From contig NZ_JACJQG010000051.1 of NCBI RefSeq assembly GCF_014696435.1, positions 1-64,000 on the forward strand: 64,000 nucleotides of DNA, written 5' to 3'. This stretch comes from Calothrix anomala FACHB-343. GTDB lineage: Bacteria; Cyanobacteriota; Cyanobacteriia; Cyanobacteriales; Nostocaceae. Position 1 is the first letter of the stretch. Each line of letters begins with the position of its first letter. This document shows positions 9,650 through 18,154 of this stretch, in pieces. The notes beneath the pieces were generated by a model, which was not told the origin of the DNA, did no database searches, and saw only the letters and a program-made list of their open reading frames with translations. The position numbers and the translations under genes are program-made.

Positions 9650-9860
9650 CATTGCTCATTTGTGTCAACTTAAGCTTAGATGCATACAGCGTAAGTCTTT
9701 GGGGTTCTCTCTTTTTGCACCATAAACTTTCGATCCCCCCTAACCCCCCTTAAAAAAGGGGGGAAAAAAATCAAAGTCCCCCTTTTTAAGGGGGATTTAG
9801 GGGGATCGAATTTAAGCAACAAAGCCTTTCACGTTAAGTTGACACCAATGGGGCATTGCT
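9650..9860. repeat. nested palindrome, MITE-like
   Basis: Outer arms TGTGTCAACTTAA (9661-9673) and TTAAGTTGACACCAATG (9834-9850) are inverted copies, and the similarity runs outwards into ATTGC-rich ends. Inside, 9729-9811 is a second inverted repeat: TTCGATCCCCCCTAACCCCC pairs with GGGGATTTAGGGGGATCGAA around a run of A and G. The size of about 210 bp with inverted ends fits a non-autonomous element. No flanking duplication is obvious to me. Confidence 0.6.
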
Positions 9861-10203
9861 GTGCCGTATAGAATATTTTTTAATGAACCGCCAAGACGCC
9901 AAGTACGCCAAGGATAAGAGAAAAAGACGGAGAGTTTGTAAATTTCACAGATGATTGAGGATTGGCATATCACTTAATTAGTAATAGAAATGGCTGGATG
10001 AAATAAAAGTAAAAAATTACAGTAATTTTAATTTAAAAGGTTATTTATAAATATCTCGTAAATTTTGGGTTAAATAATCTTTTCTTAACCTGCCATCAGT
10101 AGATTTACTGTAGGGTGAAAAAATAAATTGATTGAATAATCAAACTCTACTTTTTTGGTAGTGTAAATCAAAACACCTGAGTTTATTACGACCTATTTTC
10201 CAA

Positions 10204-10227
10204 TAGGGCGTTGTTTTCTACGCCCTA
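10204..10227. terminator. hairpin, possible terminator
   Basis: TAGGGCG and CGCCCTA form a perfect 7-bp stem around TTGTTTTCTA, followed by a mostly AT stretch. It lies 170 bases before the secreted-protein gene, and no known transcript ends here. Confidence 0.3.
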
Positions 10228-10397
10228 ATTAATCATTTTAAACCTTTGGTGAAACTGAGCTAATTTTCACTATTTATGCATGTGTCTGATTACATAGCAA
10301 TCTGATTTTGTTACTTGATTTGTTAGTTGCAGGTTTGGAAAAATTCTAGAAAAATACAGACTAATTATTAGTTCAATTAATCAGGAGATTTGTAATT

Positions 10398-12602
10398 ATG
10401 ACGCTTAATTCCGGCGATACTTTTAGCAAAAATTACAACGTTTTAGCAAAAGTTGGTGGCTTTACTAGTAGTAATGGGGCGGAAATTTCTGCTTTCGATC
10501 CACAAAGCGATCGCTTGTTTGTAGTTGCAGCTAATACGGTTGAAACTTACAGCCTCAGCAATACAGGAACAGTTAGCTTAATTAGTGCGTTAACTCCAGG
10601 ATTTACTCTAGATGCATTTACACAGGCTATTCCTAATAGTGTAGCTGTCAGCAATGGTATTGTTGCAGTCGCTTACGCCATTGTGAACAGCACCACCAAC
10701 GCCCAACAAATAGGAAAGGTAAGTTTTTACAACGCCGCCGATGGTACGTTTTTAAACTCGGTGGCGGTTGGTGCTTTACCTGATATGTTGACTTTTACCC
10801 CCGATGGGAAAAAAGTATTGGTAGCTAATGAGGGGGAACCCAACAGCTACGAACAAGCAAATTCTGTAGATCCTGAAGGTTCTGTGAGTATTATCGACCT
10901 TTCAGGAGGCTTGGGGAATGCAACTGTTACCAATGCCACATTTACTAGTTTTAATGATAAAATTGACCAGCTAAAAGCCGCAGGAGTAAGGATTACCGGG
11001 CCTGGTGCTACAGTAGCACAGGATTTAGAACCAGAATATATTGCGATTTCTGGTGATGGGAAAACGGCGCGGATTACATTACAAGAAAATAATGCGATCG
11101 CAGTTTTGGATATTGCTAGCGCCACGATTACCGATATTCTGCCATTAGGAGCGAAAGATCATAGTTTACCGGGTAATGGGTTGGATACAAGCGATCGCGA
11201 TTCCAAGATTAATATTCAAAACTGGCCTGTATTTGGATTGTATCAGCCAGATGCGATCGCTAGTTTCACTGTTAACGGACAGACTTACTACATCACCAGC
11301 AACGAAGGTGACGCCCGTGACTATGTAGAATTTAGCGAGGAAATCCGCGTAGGTGCTGGTGGATATTTCCTCGATCCCACCATTTTCCCCAATGCTGCAA
11401 CTCTCAAGCAAGCTGCCAACTTGGGACGATTAAACGTCACAACTGCTACAGGCGATACTGATGGTGATGGCGACTTGGATCGGATTGAGGCTTTTGGGGC
11501 GCGTTCCTTTTCAATTTGGGATGGAAATGGTAAACAAGTTTTTGATAGTGGCGATCAACTCGAACAAATCACAGCTACCTTAGTTCCAAATTTATTTAAC
11601 TCCGAGGGTTTGGTTGCTGGTTTTGACACCCGCAGCGATAATAAAGGGCCGGAACCAGAAGGTGTAGCTGTAGGTGTAATTAATAACCGCACTTATGCTT
11701 TTATTGGCTTGGAACGGATTGGTAATATCATTGTCTATGATGTGACAAATCCTCAGCAGCCAACTTTTGTTGAGTATATTCATACACCAGAAGATATTAG
11801 CCCCGAAGGCTTAACTTTTATCTCTGCGGCTGATAGCCCCACAGGGAAGCCTTTATTAGTCACGACGAATGAAGTTAGCAAAACTGTAGCTGTATTTGAA
11901 GTTACACCACCAAATCATATTACTGGTACATCGCGTAACGATCGCCTTAGAGGTACAGAAGGCGTTGATATTATTCAAGGTTTAGCGGGTAGAGATTCCC
12001 TAAGCGGTGGTAACGGTAATGATATTCTTTATGGCGGTGCAGGTAAGGATGTTTTAAACGGCGGAAATGATGATGATATTCTCTACGGAGATGAAGATCA
12101 TGATACCTTACTAGGCGGGCTGGGAAATGACAGTTTAGCTGGTGGTATTGGTAGCGATCGCTTAGAAGGTGGAGACGGTAACGATAAACTGTATGGTAAT
12201 GACGGCAGAGATAACTTAATCGGTGGAAATGGTGATGATTGGCTAGTAGGCGGTAAAGGAAAGGATAGCTTAACTGGTGGTAGAGGTAGCGATCGCTTTT
12301 ACTTAACTATAGATAGTATTGGCGAGTATGATAAAATCACTGACTTTAAGCCAACTATAGATACTATCGTCATCTCCAAAGCAGAATTTGGTTTGACTCA
12401 AGATATACATACCCTACTAGATACCAGCTTGTTTAGATTAGGTAAAACAGCTACAACAGCAAGCGATCGCTTTATCTACGATCGCAACAAAGGTAACCTA
12501 TTCTTTGATGCAGATGGAATTGGTGATACAGCGCAAATTCAAATCGCCCAATTATCGAACAAAGCAGCACTTACCAGTAGCGATATTACTGTAATCGCTT
12601 AA
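10398..12602 (+). CDS. secreted choice-of-anchor I beta-propeller protein with RTX repeats
   Basis: A 734-residue exoprotein. Residues 1 to about 505 form a beta-propeller of the 'choice-of-anchor I' type, with blocks such as VANEGEPNSY, SVSIIDLSGG, YYITSNEGDARDY and EGVAVG. From about 508 come calcium-binding RTX nonapeptides (GGNGNDILYGGAGKD, GGDGNDKLYGNDGRD and others), about a dozen half-repeats. The C-terminus (IDSIGEYDKITDF...) resembles type I secretion signals. There is no N-terminal signal peptide, as expected for type I export, and no transporter genes are adjacent. AGGAG stands 10 bases before the ATG. The protein is probably extracellular or surface-bound; enzymatic activity is unknown (family members are sometimes labelled alkaline phosphatase, with no evidence here). 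Confidence 0.88.
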   Translation: MTLNSGDTFSKNYNVLAKVGGFTSSNGAEISAFDPQSDRLFVVAANTVETYSLSNTGTVSLISALTPGFTLDAFTQAIPNSVAVSNGIVAVAYAIVNSTTNAQQIGKVSFYNAADGTFLNSVAVGALPDMLTFTPDGKKVLVANEGEPNSYEQANSVDPEGSVSIIDLSGGLGNATVTNATFTSFNDKIDQLKAAGVRITGPGATVAQDLEPEYIAISGDGKTARITLQENNAIAVLDIASATITDILPLGAKDHSLPGNGLDTSDRDSKINIQNWPVFGLYQPDAIASFTVNGQTYYITSNEGDARDYVEFSEEIRVGAGGYFLDPTIFPNAATLKQAANLGRLNVTTATGDTDGDGDLDRIEAFGARSFSIWDGNGKQVFDSGDQLEQITATLVPNLFNSEGLVAGFDTRSDNKGPEPEGVAVGVINNRTYAFIGLERIGNIIVYDVTNPQQPTFVEYIHTPEDISPEGLTFISAADSPTGKPLLVTTNEVSKTVAVFEVTPPNHITGTSRNDRLRGTEGVDIIQGLAGRDSLSGGNGNDILYGGAGKDVLNGGNDDDILYGDEDHDTLLGGLGNDSLAGGIGSDRLEGGDGNDKLYGNDGRDNLIGGNGDDWLVGGKGKDSLTGGRGSDRFYLTIDSIGEYDKITDFKPTIDTIVISKAEFGLTQDIHTLLDTSLFRLGKTATTASDRFIYDRNKGNLFFDADGIGDTAQIQIAQLSNKAALTSSDITVIA

Positions 12603-12622
12603 TTAATGCACAATCCATCGTC

Positions 12623-12640
12623 AGGGCTGTTGACAGCCCT
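12623..12640 (+). terminator. hairpin after the RTX gene
   Basis: AGGGCTG and CAGCCCT form a perfect 7-bp stem with loop TTGA, 20 bases after the stop codon. There is no T tract directly after it, so it may instead protect the 3' end. Confidence 0.45.
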
Positions 12641-12674
12641 AGGGACTGTTTTCAAACCCTAAACTAAACTTCAA

Positions 12675-12822
12675 TGTAGGTTGGGTTGAGGAACGAAACC
12701 CAACATTTACGTTACTTCGTTGGGTTGCCTTCACCTCAAGCAACCTACTTTTGGAGTTTGAAAATACGCCCTAACCCCTATAAATAAATGTTGGGTTTCG
12801 CAAAGCCTCAACCCAACCTACA
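12675..12822. repeat. long imperfect inverted repeat
   Basis: The arm at 12675-12709 (TGTAGGTTGGGTTGAGG, then GAAACCCAACATTTA) is the reverse complement of 12784-12822 except for a few inserted bases. The middle repeats the theme (TTGGGTTGCC...CAACCTACTT). Direct copies of GAGTTTGAAAA(T/C)AC flank it. Similar palindromes are dispersed in cyanobacterial genomes. The 12603-12941 spacer otherwise holds no gene. Confidence 0.75.
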
Positions 12823-12941
12823 AATAAGTCTAATTTAGAGTTTGAAAACACACCTAGCCCCTAACCCCTTCACAATCGTGCTTCAAAAATTGTTACATTT
12901 TGTATAGATGGACGATTAAATCTTGATTAAAAACTCCCACC

Positions 12942-14384
12942 ATGTCTAACACTGTTTTACAGTCAGAGGAAAAGCCTCTGAACGTAACATCTGCAACTCA
13001 AGCATTACAAGAGCTTCCTGCTGGTGGGCGCGATCCAGAGCGCTTTGATTTGCAAGAGGTTTGGTATCCTGTACATTACATTGAAGATTTAGATAAAACA
13101 CAACTAACTCGCTTCACTTTACTAGAGCGCGATCTGGTGTTGTGGTGGGATCAAAATGCACAGACTTGGCGAGCTTTTGTAGACCAATGCCCGCACCGAT
13201 TAGCGCCACTATCGGAAGGTAGAATTAATGAGAGTGGCTGGCTAGAATGTCCTTATCATGGCTGGGCTTTTTCGGGGACGGGTAAATGTGAAGTCATTCC
13301 CCAACAAAGAGAAGGCGGAAAAGCGGAAGTTTCTCAACGCGCTTGCGTGAATTCCCTACCTACTACAGTGCGTCAAGGGCTGTTGTTTGTCTATCCTGGT
13401 AATCCAGAAAATGCCGCCCAAACCAAAGTTCCCGTTGTTGATGTTTTAGAAGAAAATACTGAAGGCTGGGTATGTCTCAATACATTTCGTGACATTCCCT
13501 ACGATGCCCTGACGTTGATGGAAAACGTCTTAGATTCCAGTCATATACCTTACACTCACCACCGCACCGTTGGTAACCGGGCGACTGTGTCGGCGGTAGA
13601 TTTAGAAGTTGTCGAATCTGGGAAATGGGGATTTAAAGGAATTTGGGAAGAAGGCCCCCGCAAAGGAACTTTAGGAAAACAAGATACCATCTTTATTGCT
13701 CCTGGCTTAATGTGGCATGACTTGACTTCTAAGCAATTTGGGAGAACCCTGACAGTAGTTTATGCTACTCCTATCCGCAAAGGCGAATGTCGGTTATTTG
13801 CCCGCTTTCCCTTCAAGTTCTCCGCTAAATTACCGGGGCTATTTATTAAGCTGACTCCGCGCTGGTACTCGCACCTGAATCAAAACGGCGTTTTGGAAGA
13901 CGATCAAATTTTCCTACATTATCAGGAAAGGTACTTAGAGCAACTGGGCGGCAGTGCTAATTTTAACAAAGCTTTTTACTTGCCGACTAAAGCCGATGCC
14001 TATGTCTTTCAATTACGTTCTTGGGTGAATCAATATAAAGTTGATGCCTTTCCGGGCAAAACTTTGTCACCACCGTTACCCAAGGAAGCATTACTAGATA
14101 GGTATCATTCCCACACAGAAAAATGCGCCAGTTGTCGCACCGCTTTACGCAACTTACAACGCTTGCGACTGGGATTAGCTGTGGTGACGGCGGTAATTTG
14201 GGCGTTGCTACCTTTATTGGTGGCGGTTCAGAGTCAGGTGTCGGTGTTAACTGTGGCGATTGGCAGTTTGGGAGTTTTGCTGGGTGGGGGAATTTGGTTA
14301 GCCTTGGGTAAGTTGGAGAGACGATTTTATCAAGGAAAGGAAACGCCACCGCGTAATTTACCGGAGAAAGGGAGAAAGAAATAA
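12942..14384 (+). CDS. PaO/Tic55-like Rieske non-haem iron oxygenase
   Basis: A 480-residue oxygenase of the pheophorbide a oxygenase (ACD1/Lls1), Tic55, PTC52 group. The Rieske [2Fe-2S] ligands are C83-P-H85 in QCPHRLAPL and C103-H106 in CPYHGW. The mononuclear iron site is visible in ENVLDSSHIPYTHH. The C-terminus carries CASC (C395, C398), the redox-type CxxC of this group, then two hydrophobic helices (about 408-456) that should anchor it to a membrane. In plants relatives act on chlorophyll breakdown products; the substrate in this organism is unknown. It is monocistronic in appearance, followed by a GC-rich hairpin repeat. Confidence 0.9.
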   Translation: MSNTVLQSEEKPLNVTSATQALQELPAGGRDPERFDLQEVWYPVHYIEDLDKTQLTRFTLLERDLVLWWDQNAQTWRAFVDQCPHRLAPLSEGRINESGWLECPYHGWAFSGTGKCEVIPQQREGGKAEVSQRACVNSLPTTVRQGLLFVYPGNPENAAQTKVPVVDVLEENTEGWVCLNTFRDIPYDALTLMENVLDSSHIPYTHHRTVGNRATVSAVDLEVVESGKWGFKGIWEEGPRKGTLGKQDTIFIAPGLMWHDLTSKQFGRTLTVVYATPIRKGECRLFARFPFKFSAKLPGLFIKLTPRWYSHLNQNGVLEDDQIFLHYQERYLEQLGGSANFNKAFYLPTKADAYVFQLRSWVNQYKVDAFPGKTLSPPLPKEALLDRYHSHTEKCASCRTALRNLQRLRLGLAVVTAVIWALLPLLVAVQSQVSVLTVAIGSLGVLLGGGIWLALGKLERRFYQGKETPPRNLPEKGRKK

Positions 14385-14463
14385 ACCTGCACAAGGGCGG
14401 GGAAACCCCGCCCCTACGGGAATCTTGATTACGTATCGGAACGCGGATTGGTATTAAATGGGT
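14383..14463 (+). repeat. dispersed repeat with GC-rich hairpin, copy 1
   Basis: GGGCGGGGAAACCCCGCCC (14395-14413) is a strong hairpin embedded in a longer repeat that ends GCGGATTGGTAT. A second copy in the same orientation lies at 48357-48427. It starts in the last bases of the oxygenase gene and could serve as its terminator. Confidence 0.8.
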
Positions 14464-14642
14464 ATGAAAAAATGCGATCGCAAATTTAACCAATGCAAGT
14501 GCTGATATAGAAAATTTATTCGCAAATGTAACAAATACGAGTGCCAAATCTATGATTGCGAGTGCAAAAGTAACAAATGCGATCGCCAAATCTGTAACTG
14601 CACTCGCAAATGACTATTGACTATTGACTATTGACTATTGAC
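14456..14642. repeat. degenerate repeat block ending in TGACTAT heptamers
   Basis: Loose copies of AACAAATGCGATCGCCAAATCTG / GCGAGTGCAAAAG-type units alternate from 14470 to 14610, including HIP1 octamers. They are followed by TGACTAT repeated about four times (14611-14642). The heptamers overlap the end of the TPR gene and supply its last codons and stop. Confidence 0.7.
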
Positions 14643-16294
14643 AAATTAAGAATTTCTTCCACCGATACCCCCAAAATCTCAGACATCGCTACTAATAAAC
14701 TCTCATCTTGAGTAACTTGAAAGAAACGGGTAAGATTACGCAGACAAAGTTCTAAATTATGGCGATCGCTAAATTCGGTTGTAATCTGTAAAGCTTGTAG
14801 ATAATTGGTTTTCGCGGCTTCTAGTTCGCCTAATTCTTCCGCAACTCTACCCAGTTGAAAGTAAGTACCTGCACAATTTTGGCGATCGCCTGATGCGATT
14901 TTGATATCCAAAGCTTGTTGATAATTTTGCCTTGCTTGCTCATATTCCTGCAATTTTTGGGCAAGACTGCCTAAATTATGGTATATGCGGGCAGAAAAAT
15001 TGCGAGCTTCCGCAGGAAGAGCTTCGCTAACGCCAATTTCGTCAAAAATATCCAAAGCTTGTTGATAATGGCTTCTAGCTGGTTCGTATTCGCCCAACTG
15101 TTGCGCAACTATTCCTAACAGGTGGTGAGTACGGGCGCATTCATAGCGATCGCTAAATTCGCTAAAAATTTCTAAAGCCTGTTGAAAATTCTGTCTAGCT
15201 TGTGGATATTCGCCCAATGCTTGAGCAACTATTCCCAATTGGTTGTAAGTACCGGCACATTCATACCGAGCTTCCGAAGGAAGAGCTTCGCTAACGCCAT
15301 ATTTAATGTTAATATCTAAAGCTTGTTGAAAATTGCGCTTTGCCTGGGGATAATCGCCCAATTCTTGGTAAACTCTTCCTAACTGATGATAAGCAGCAGC
15401 TTGCCATATTTGTTTTTGTTTGTCTTCTACATTTTCTAAAGCTGCATAAATTTTTAAAGTCTTTTCATAAGATTTTCGCGCTTTTTGATATTGCTTGGCA
15501 TCTAATTGATAACTTCCACATTTCTCAATTGCAAATGCTACTTGGTAGCCTAATTTACTTTTAATAAATTTATTAGGATATTTTTCTAGATGTTGACAAA
15601 CTAATTCTGCCAACTTCAGGTTACTTGCGCGATCGCTAATTGACTCCAAGTATGTATCCAAACAAAAATAAATATTAATACCTACTTGTTTATCTACACA
15701 AATTTGCAAAGCATTGTAGAGATTTTCATATTCTAATCTACAGAAAAATAGCCCTAATTCCCGTTCTTCATCATCTTGAGATTCCATCAAATGTTGATAG
15801 GAAATAGCCAAACCTTGATAGTGGTTTTTAAATCCTTCACGTAAAGTTGAACGGATAACTTGATTGATACGATCTAGCTGAGATTGCAAAAAATCAGGCA
15901 ATTCAGGATGAATCATCAAAAAGCGTCCATCGTCATCCATTGCTGCTAGCAACCTAGATTTTATTCCCTGTTGAATAGCGGCGTTGAATTGATCGAAAGG
16001 ATAATCTTGTAATGGCTCAAAAATCTTTAATTGCTCGATATAGTTAGGAATATCTGATTTATCGATAAACTTATTAAACTCAGCTAAACACAGCAGTAAT
16101 TTTTGTGATGTTGATGATAAATTACTATAAGCATATTCTAAATAGGGTAAACTACTTTCTGGTTTCTCTTCACCCCATGTATCTAAATCGATAATATCTA
16201 AACCCTGATTAGCAAACCCATATTCTGTGAATGAGAATTGATACTGATTGCTAAAAGCTTGCCTATATTTTTTTTCTTCTTCTGCTGTAAACAT
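14621..16294 (-). CDS. TPR protein resembling the C-terminal part of STAND/NB-ARC proteins
   Basis: A 557-residue protein in two parts. Residues 50 to about 250 resemble the region after the NTPase in cyanobacterial NB-ARC/TPR proteins (LPYLEYAYSNLSSTSQKLLLC, YIEQLKIFEPLQDYPFDQF, LGLFFCRLEYENLYNALQIC). Residues from about 250 carry six tetratricopeptide repeats, each like YNQLGIVAQALGEYPQARQN. No P-loop or effector domain is present, so it is either a stand-alone scaffold or a truncated STAND protein. The ATG at 16294 is preferred over an in-frame TTG at 16303. The last residues (SIVNSQ) and stop come from a TGACTAT-type repeat. Two TPR linkers carry an extra palindromic insert. Confidence 0.75.
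   Translation of the reverse strand: MFTAEEEKKYRQAFSNQYQFSFTEYGFANQGLDIIDLDTWGEEKPESSLPYLEYAYSNLSSTSQKLLLCLAEFNKFIDKSDIPNYIEQLKIFEPLQDYPFDQFNAAIQQGIKSRLLAAMDDDGRFLMIHPELPDFLQSQLDRINQVIRSTLREGFKNHYQGLAISYQHLMESQDDEERELGLFFCRLEYENLYNALQICVDKQVGINIYFCLDTYLESISDRASNLKLAELVCQHLEKYPNKFIKSKLGYQVAFAIEKCGSYQLDAKQYQKARKSYEKTLKIYAALENVEDKQKQIWQAAAYHQLGRVYQELGDYPQAKRNFQQALDINIKYGVSEALPSEARYECAGTYNQLGIVAQALGEYPQARQNFQQALEIFSEFSDRYECARTHHLLGIVAQQLGEYEPARSHYQQALDIFDEIGVSEALPAEARNFSARIYHNLGSLAQKLQEYEQARQNYQQALDIKIASGDRQNCAGTYFQLGRVAEELGELEAAKTNYLQALQITTEFSDRHNLELCLRNLTRFFQVTQDESLLVAMSEILGVSVEEILNLSIVNSQ
15003..15034 (-). repeat. small palindromic insert inside the TPR gene, copy 1
   Basis: On the coding strand the segment GGCGTTAGCGAAGCTC...TCGCGG... 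encodes GVSEALPAEAR where three sister TPR linkers have just (S/G)DR from GCGATCGC. The additional bases (AGCTCTTCC then a GGAAGC-like arm) are self-complementary. It keeps the reading frame. Confidence 0.75.
15267..15298 (-). repeat. small palindromic insert inside the TPR gene, copy 2
   Basis: Nearly the same 32 bases as 15003-15034 (one difference visible), encoding GVSEALPSEAR at the equivalent place of another TPR. Compared with the sister linker at 15141-15160, 18 bases are added between GCGA and TCG, that is, at the centre of the HIP1 octamer. Confidence 0.75.
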
Positions 16295-16317
16295 GGAAAT
16301 CAACCTGAAAAACTACT

Positions 16318-16389
16318 GTCAATAGTCAATAGTCAATAGTCAATAGTCAATAGTCAATAGTCAATAGTCAATAGTCAATAGTCAGTAGT
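16318..16389. repeat. STRR: GTCAATA heptamer, nine copies
   Basis: GTCAATA is repeated nine times without change (16318-16380), then drifts to GTCAGTA. It sits 24 bases upstream of the TPR gene start. The rest of the 16295-16641 spacer is AT-rich with no gene; AGGATAA precedes the aldo/keto reductase ATG. Confidence 0.95.
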
Positions 16390-16641
16390 TATTGGTAAGG
16401 GTTGGAAGATTATTGATATTTATTAAGATAATTGTGTTTATTTAGACTGATTTACTTAATTTTCTCAGAGGTTGCATCTTAACGCTCTCAGACTGAAAGC
16501 TTCAGACTCAACAAACAAACCTTACCTACGCAGGCTAATTATATGCATCTTCATCAATAATTGGTATAACTGCTCGCTGTAACTTTTAACAATAGCTGCT
16601 GATACTTTTATTGTCATATATTACACAGGATAAACTTAAGC

Positions 16642-17448
16642 ATGGAAATAGTTACTAAACAGGGGAAAAAAGCCAGTATTCTTGGTTTAGCGGCACAATC
16701 GCAGCTAGATGCTACTTCTATTTCACTAGCATTTGCAGCAGGAATTAATTATTTTTTCTTTTATAGTTTAGAATCGGAAAACTTTCTCGATGGCTTAAAA
16801 TCCCTGCTTAAAGACAGACGCGAACAGGTTTTAGTCGCAACTGGCAGCGAAAACCGAGATATTAATGCTTTGCGTGGTTACCTTGACTCGGTGCGCCATC
16901 GTCTTGATGTTGATAGCCTGGATGTGTTTTTTATTGAATATGTCTTTCCAGGTGATGATAGCAAACAAATTCAAGTAGTGCTGGAAGAATTGCGATCGCA
17001 CCAAGAAACAGGAACAATCCGCTATGTAGGAGTCACTACCCATAATCGACCGATTGCTGTAGAACTAATTCAGCAACAGCAGTGTGACATCTTAATGCAT
17101 CGTTATAACATGGCGCACCGCAAAGCCGAAACCGATGTTTTACCAACCGCTCAACAAGCTAATATTCCTGTAATCGCTTTTACTTGTACGCGCTGGGGTT
17201 CCCTACTTACCAAGCATCCTACATCGGAAATGGAACCACCCACCGCCGCAGATTGTTATCGTTACGCGCTCAATCATCCAGCTGTCACTGTGGCGCTTAC
17301 CGCACCCAAAACTCCCCAGGAATTGCAAGCAAATATCAGCGTTTTAAATGCTCCCCCTCTCTCCCCTGAAGAAATCGCACGCTGGCGGGAATATGGCGAT
17401 TTAATTTATGGTACAGGGCAAGATGCTTTTGATACCCAATGGGTTTAA
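16642..17448 (+). CDS. aldo/keto reductase family protein
   Basis: A 268-residue member of the aldo/keto reductase superfamily (TIM barrel, NADPH-dependent). Matching blocks include GINYFFFYSLES (the site of the catalytic Tyr in DxxxxYG-type enzymes, here altered), LDSVRHRLDVDSLDVFFIEY, IRYVGVTTHNR and LNHPAVTVALTAPKTPQEL near residue 210. The usual N-terminal GxGT(Y/W) strand is weak and the family is normally about 300 residues, so it is slightly short. The substrate cannot be told. A VanZ-like gene follows in the same direction 63 bases later. Confidence 0.8.
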   Translation: MEIVTKQGKKASILGLAAQSQLDATSISLAFAAGINYFFFYSLESENFLDGLKSLLKDRREQVLVATGSENRDINALRGYLDSVRHRLDVDSLDVFFIEYVFPGDDSKQIQVVLEELRSHQETGTIRYVGVTTHNRPIAVELIQQQQCDILMHRYNMAHRKAETDVLPTAQQANIPVIAFTCTRWGSLLTKHPTSEMEPPTAADCYRYALNHPAVTVALTAPKTPQELQANISVLNAPPLSPEEIARWREYGDLIYGTGQDAFDTQWV

Positions 17449-17511
17449 TTGCGGAAAGCTGGATTTAGTTTATGTAGTAATAAATCATACCAGTTGCAGA
17501 ATGCGATCGCT

Positions 17512-17892
17512 ATGAGAACTAATCGTCCTTGGATATTTATATTTTGGGTTTACTTAGGGATTTTAATGTCCATTTCCCTATCAGCTTATTTAAGAATCAT
17601 TCCTACTGAAATTGCCCAATTTCCTCATTACGATACAATTTTGCATTTTCTGTTATTAGGTATCGCCGCATTTGTCAGCCATTTAGCCTTTAACAAAGCT
17701 AAATTTAACATTGGTAATATTGCTCTACCAATTGCGCCGATGATTGTTATATTGTTGTGTCTAATTGACGAAATCATTCAACATTTCGTCCCTTATCGTT
17801 CAGCCGATCCAGTAGATTTAATAGCTGACCTTTGCGGTATTGTATTATTTACTTGGTTAGCAGAAAAGAAAAAATTAACTAGGTCGGCGTAA
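17512..17892 (+). CDS. VanZ-like membrane protein
   Basis: A 126-residue protein with four hydrophobic helices and the VanZ-family pattern: an early helix (PWIFIFWVYLGILMSISLSA), HYDTILHFLLLGIAAFV near residue 45, and IDEIIQHFVPYRSADPVDLIADLCG with the conserved E, Q and D residues before the last helix. The frame is open back to a TTG at 17449, directly after the previous stop, but the ATG at 17512 gives the normal family start. Family members are membrane proteins of uncertain role; VanZ itself lowers teicoplanin sensitivity. Confidence 0.8.
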   Translation: MRTNRPWIFIFWVYLGILMSISLSAYLRIIPTEIAQFPHYDTILHFLLLGIAAFVSHLAFNKAKFNIGNIALPIAPMIVILLCLIDEIIQHFVPYRSADPVDLIADLCGIVLFTWLAEKKKLTRSA

Positions 17893-17994
17893 TTTAATAT
17901 AACTGGTAAAGGCTATCATTAGTCATTAGTAAGGGATTAAAGTCTATTTACCTTTTGTAATATACAGGACTTACGCAAAAATTTTCCAGTTGAT

Positions 17995-18023
17995 TGTTGA
18001 CTGTCAACCGTTAACAGTCAACA
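17995..18023. terminator. hairpin between convergent genes
   Basis: TGTTGACTGT and ACAGTCAACA form a perfect 10-bp stem with a 9-base loop in the space between the VanZ-like gene and the convergent porin gene. It may stop transcripts from either side, or be one more STRR-derived palindrome. Confidence 0.4.
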
Positions 18024-18154
18024 ACCCTACAGCTAATATTCCGAAATCCTCATTTAATTAATTTATAGCTCATTCTCCGCGTACCTCCGCGCTTACCTTC
18101 GCGCCCCTTTGCGTTGAAAATTCCCCCCTCAATAAGCAGCTTTACCTAACATAT

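Larger units (their letters stand above)
8951..10397. other. 1.4-kb gene-free, repeat-rich spacer
   Basis: No protein or known RNA gene can be supported here. It contains a possible ilvD terminator, a 63-bp tandem repeat, a palindromic MITE-like element and a hairpin (listed separately). Fragments such as 'aaccgccaagacgccaagtacgcc' style text near 9890 are a repeat common in this genome type. The last 15 bases before the next gene carry its ribosome binding site AGGAG (10383-10387). Confidence 0.7.

Noticed and set aside
13987-14589. 200-residue frame opposite the oxygenase gene with periodic hydrophobic start
   Set aside because: It is antisense to a clear gene, and its start is translated from the degenerate repeat block.
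14611-16389. Heptamer arrays considered as a CRISPR array
   Set aside because: Units are 7 bp and directly contiguous, without spacers, and no cas genes are present; they are STRRs.
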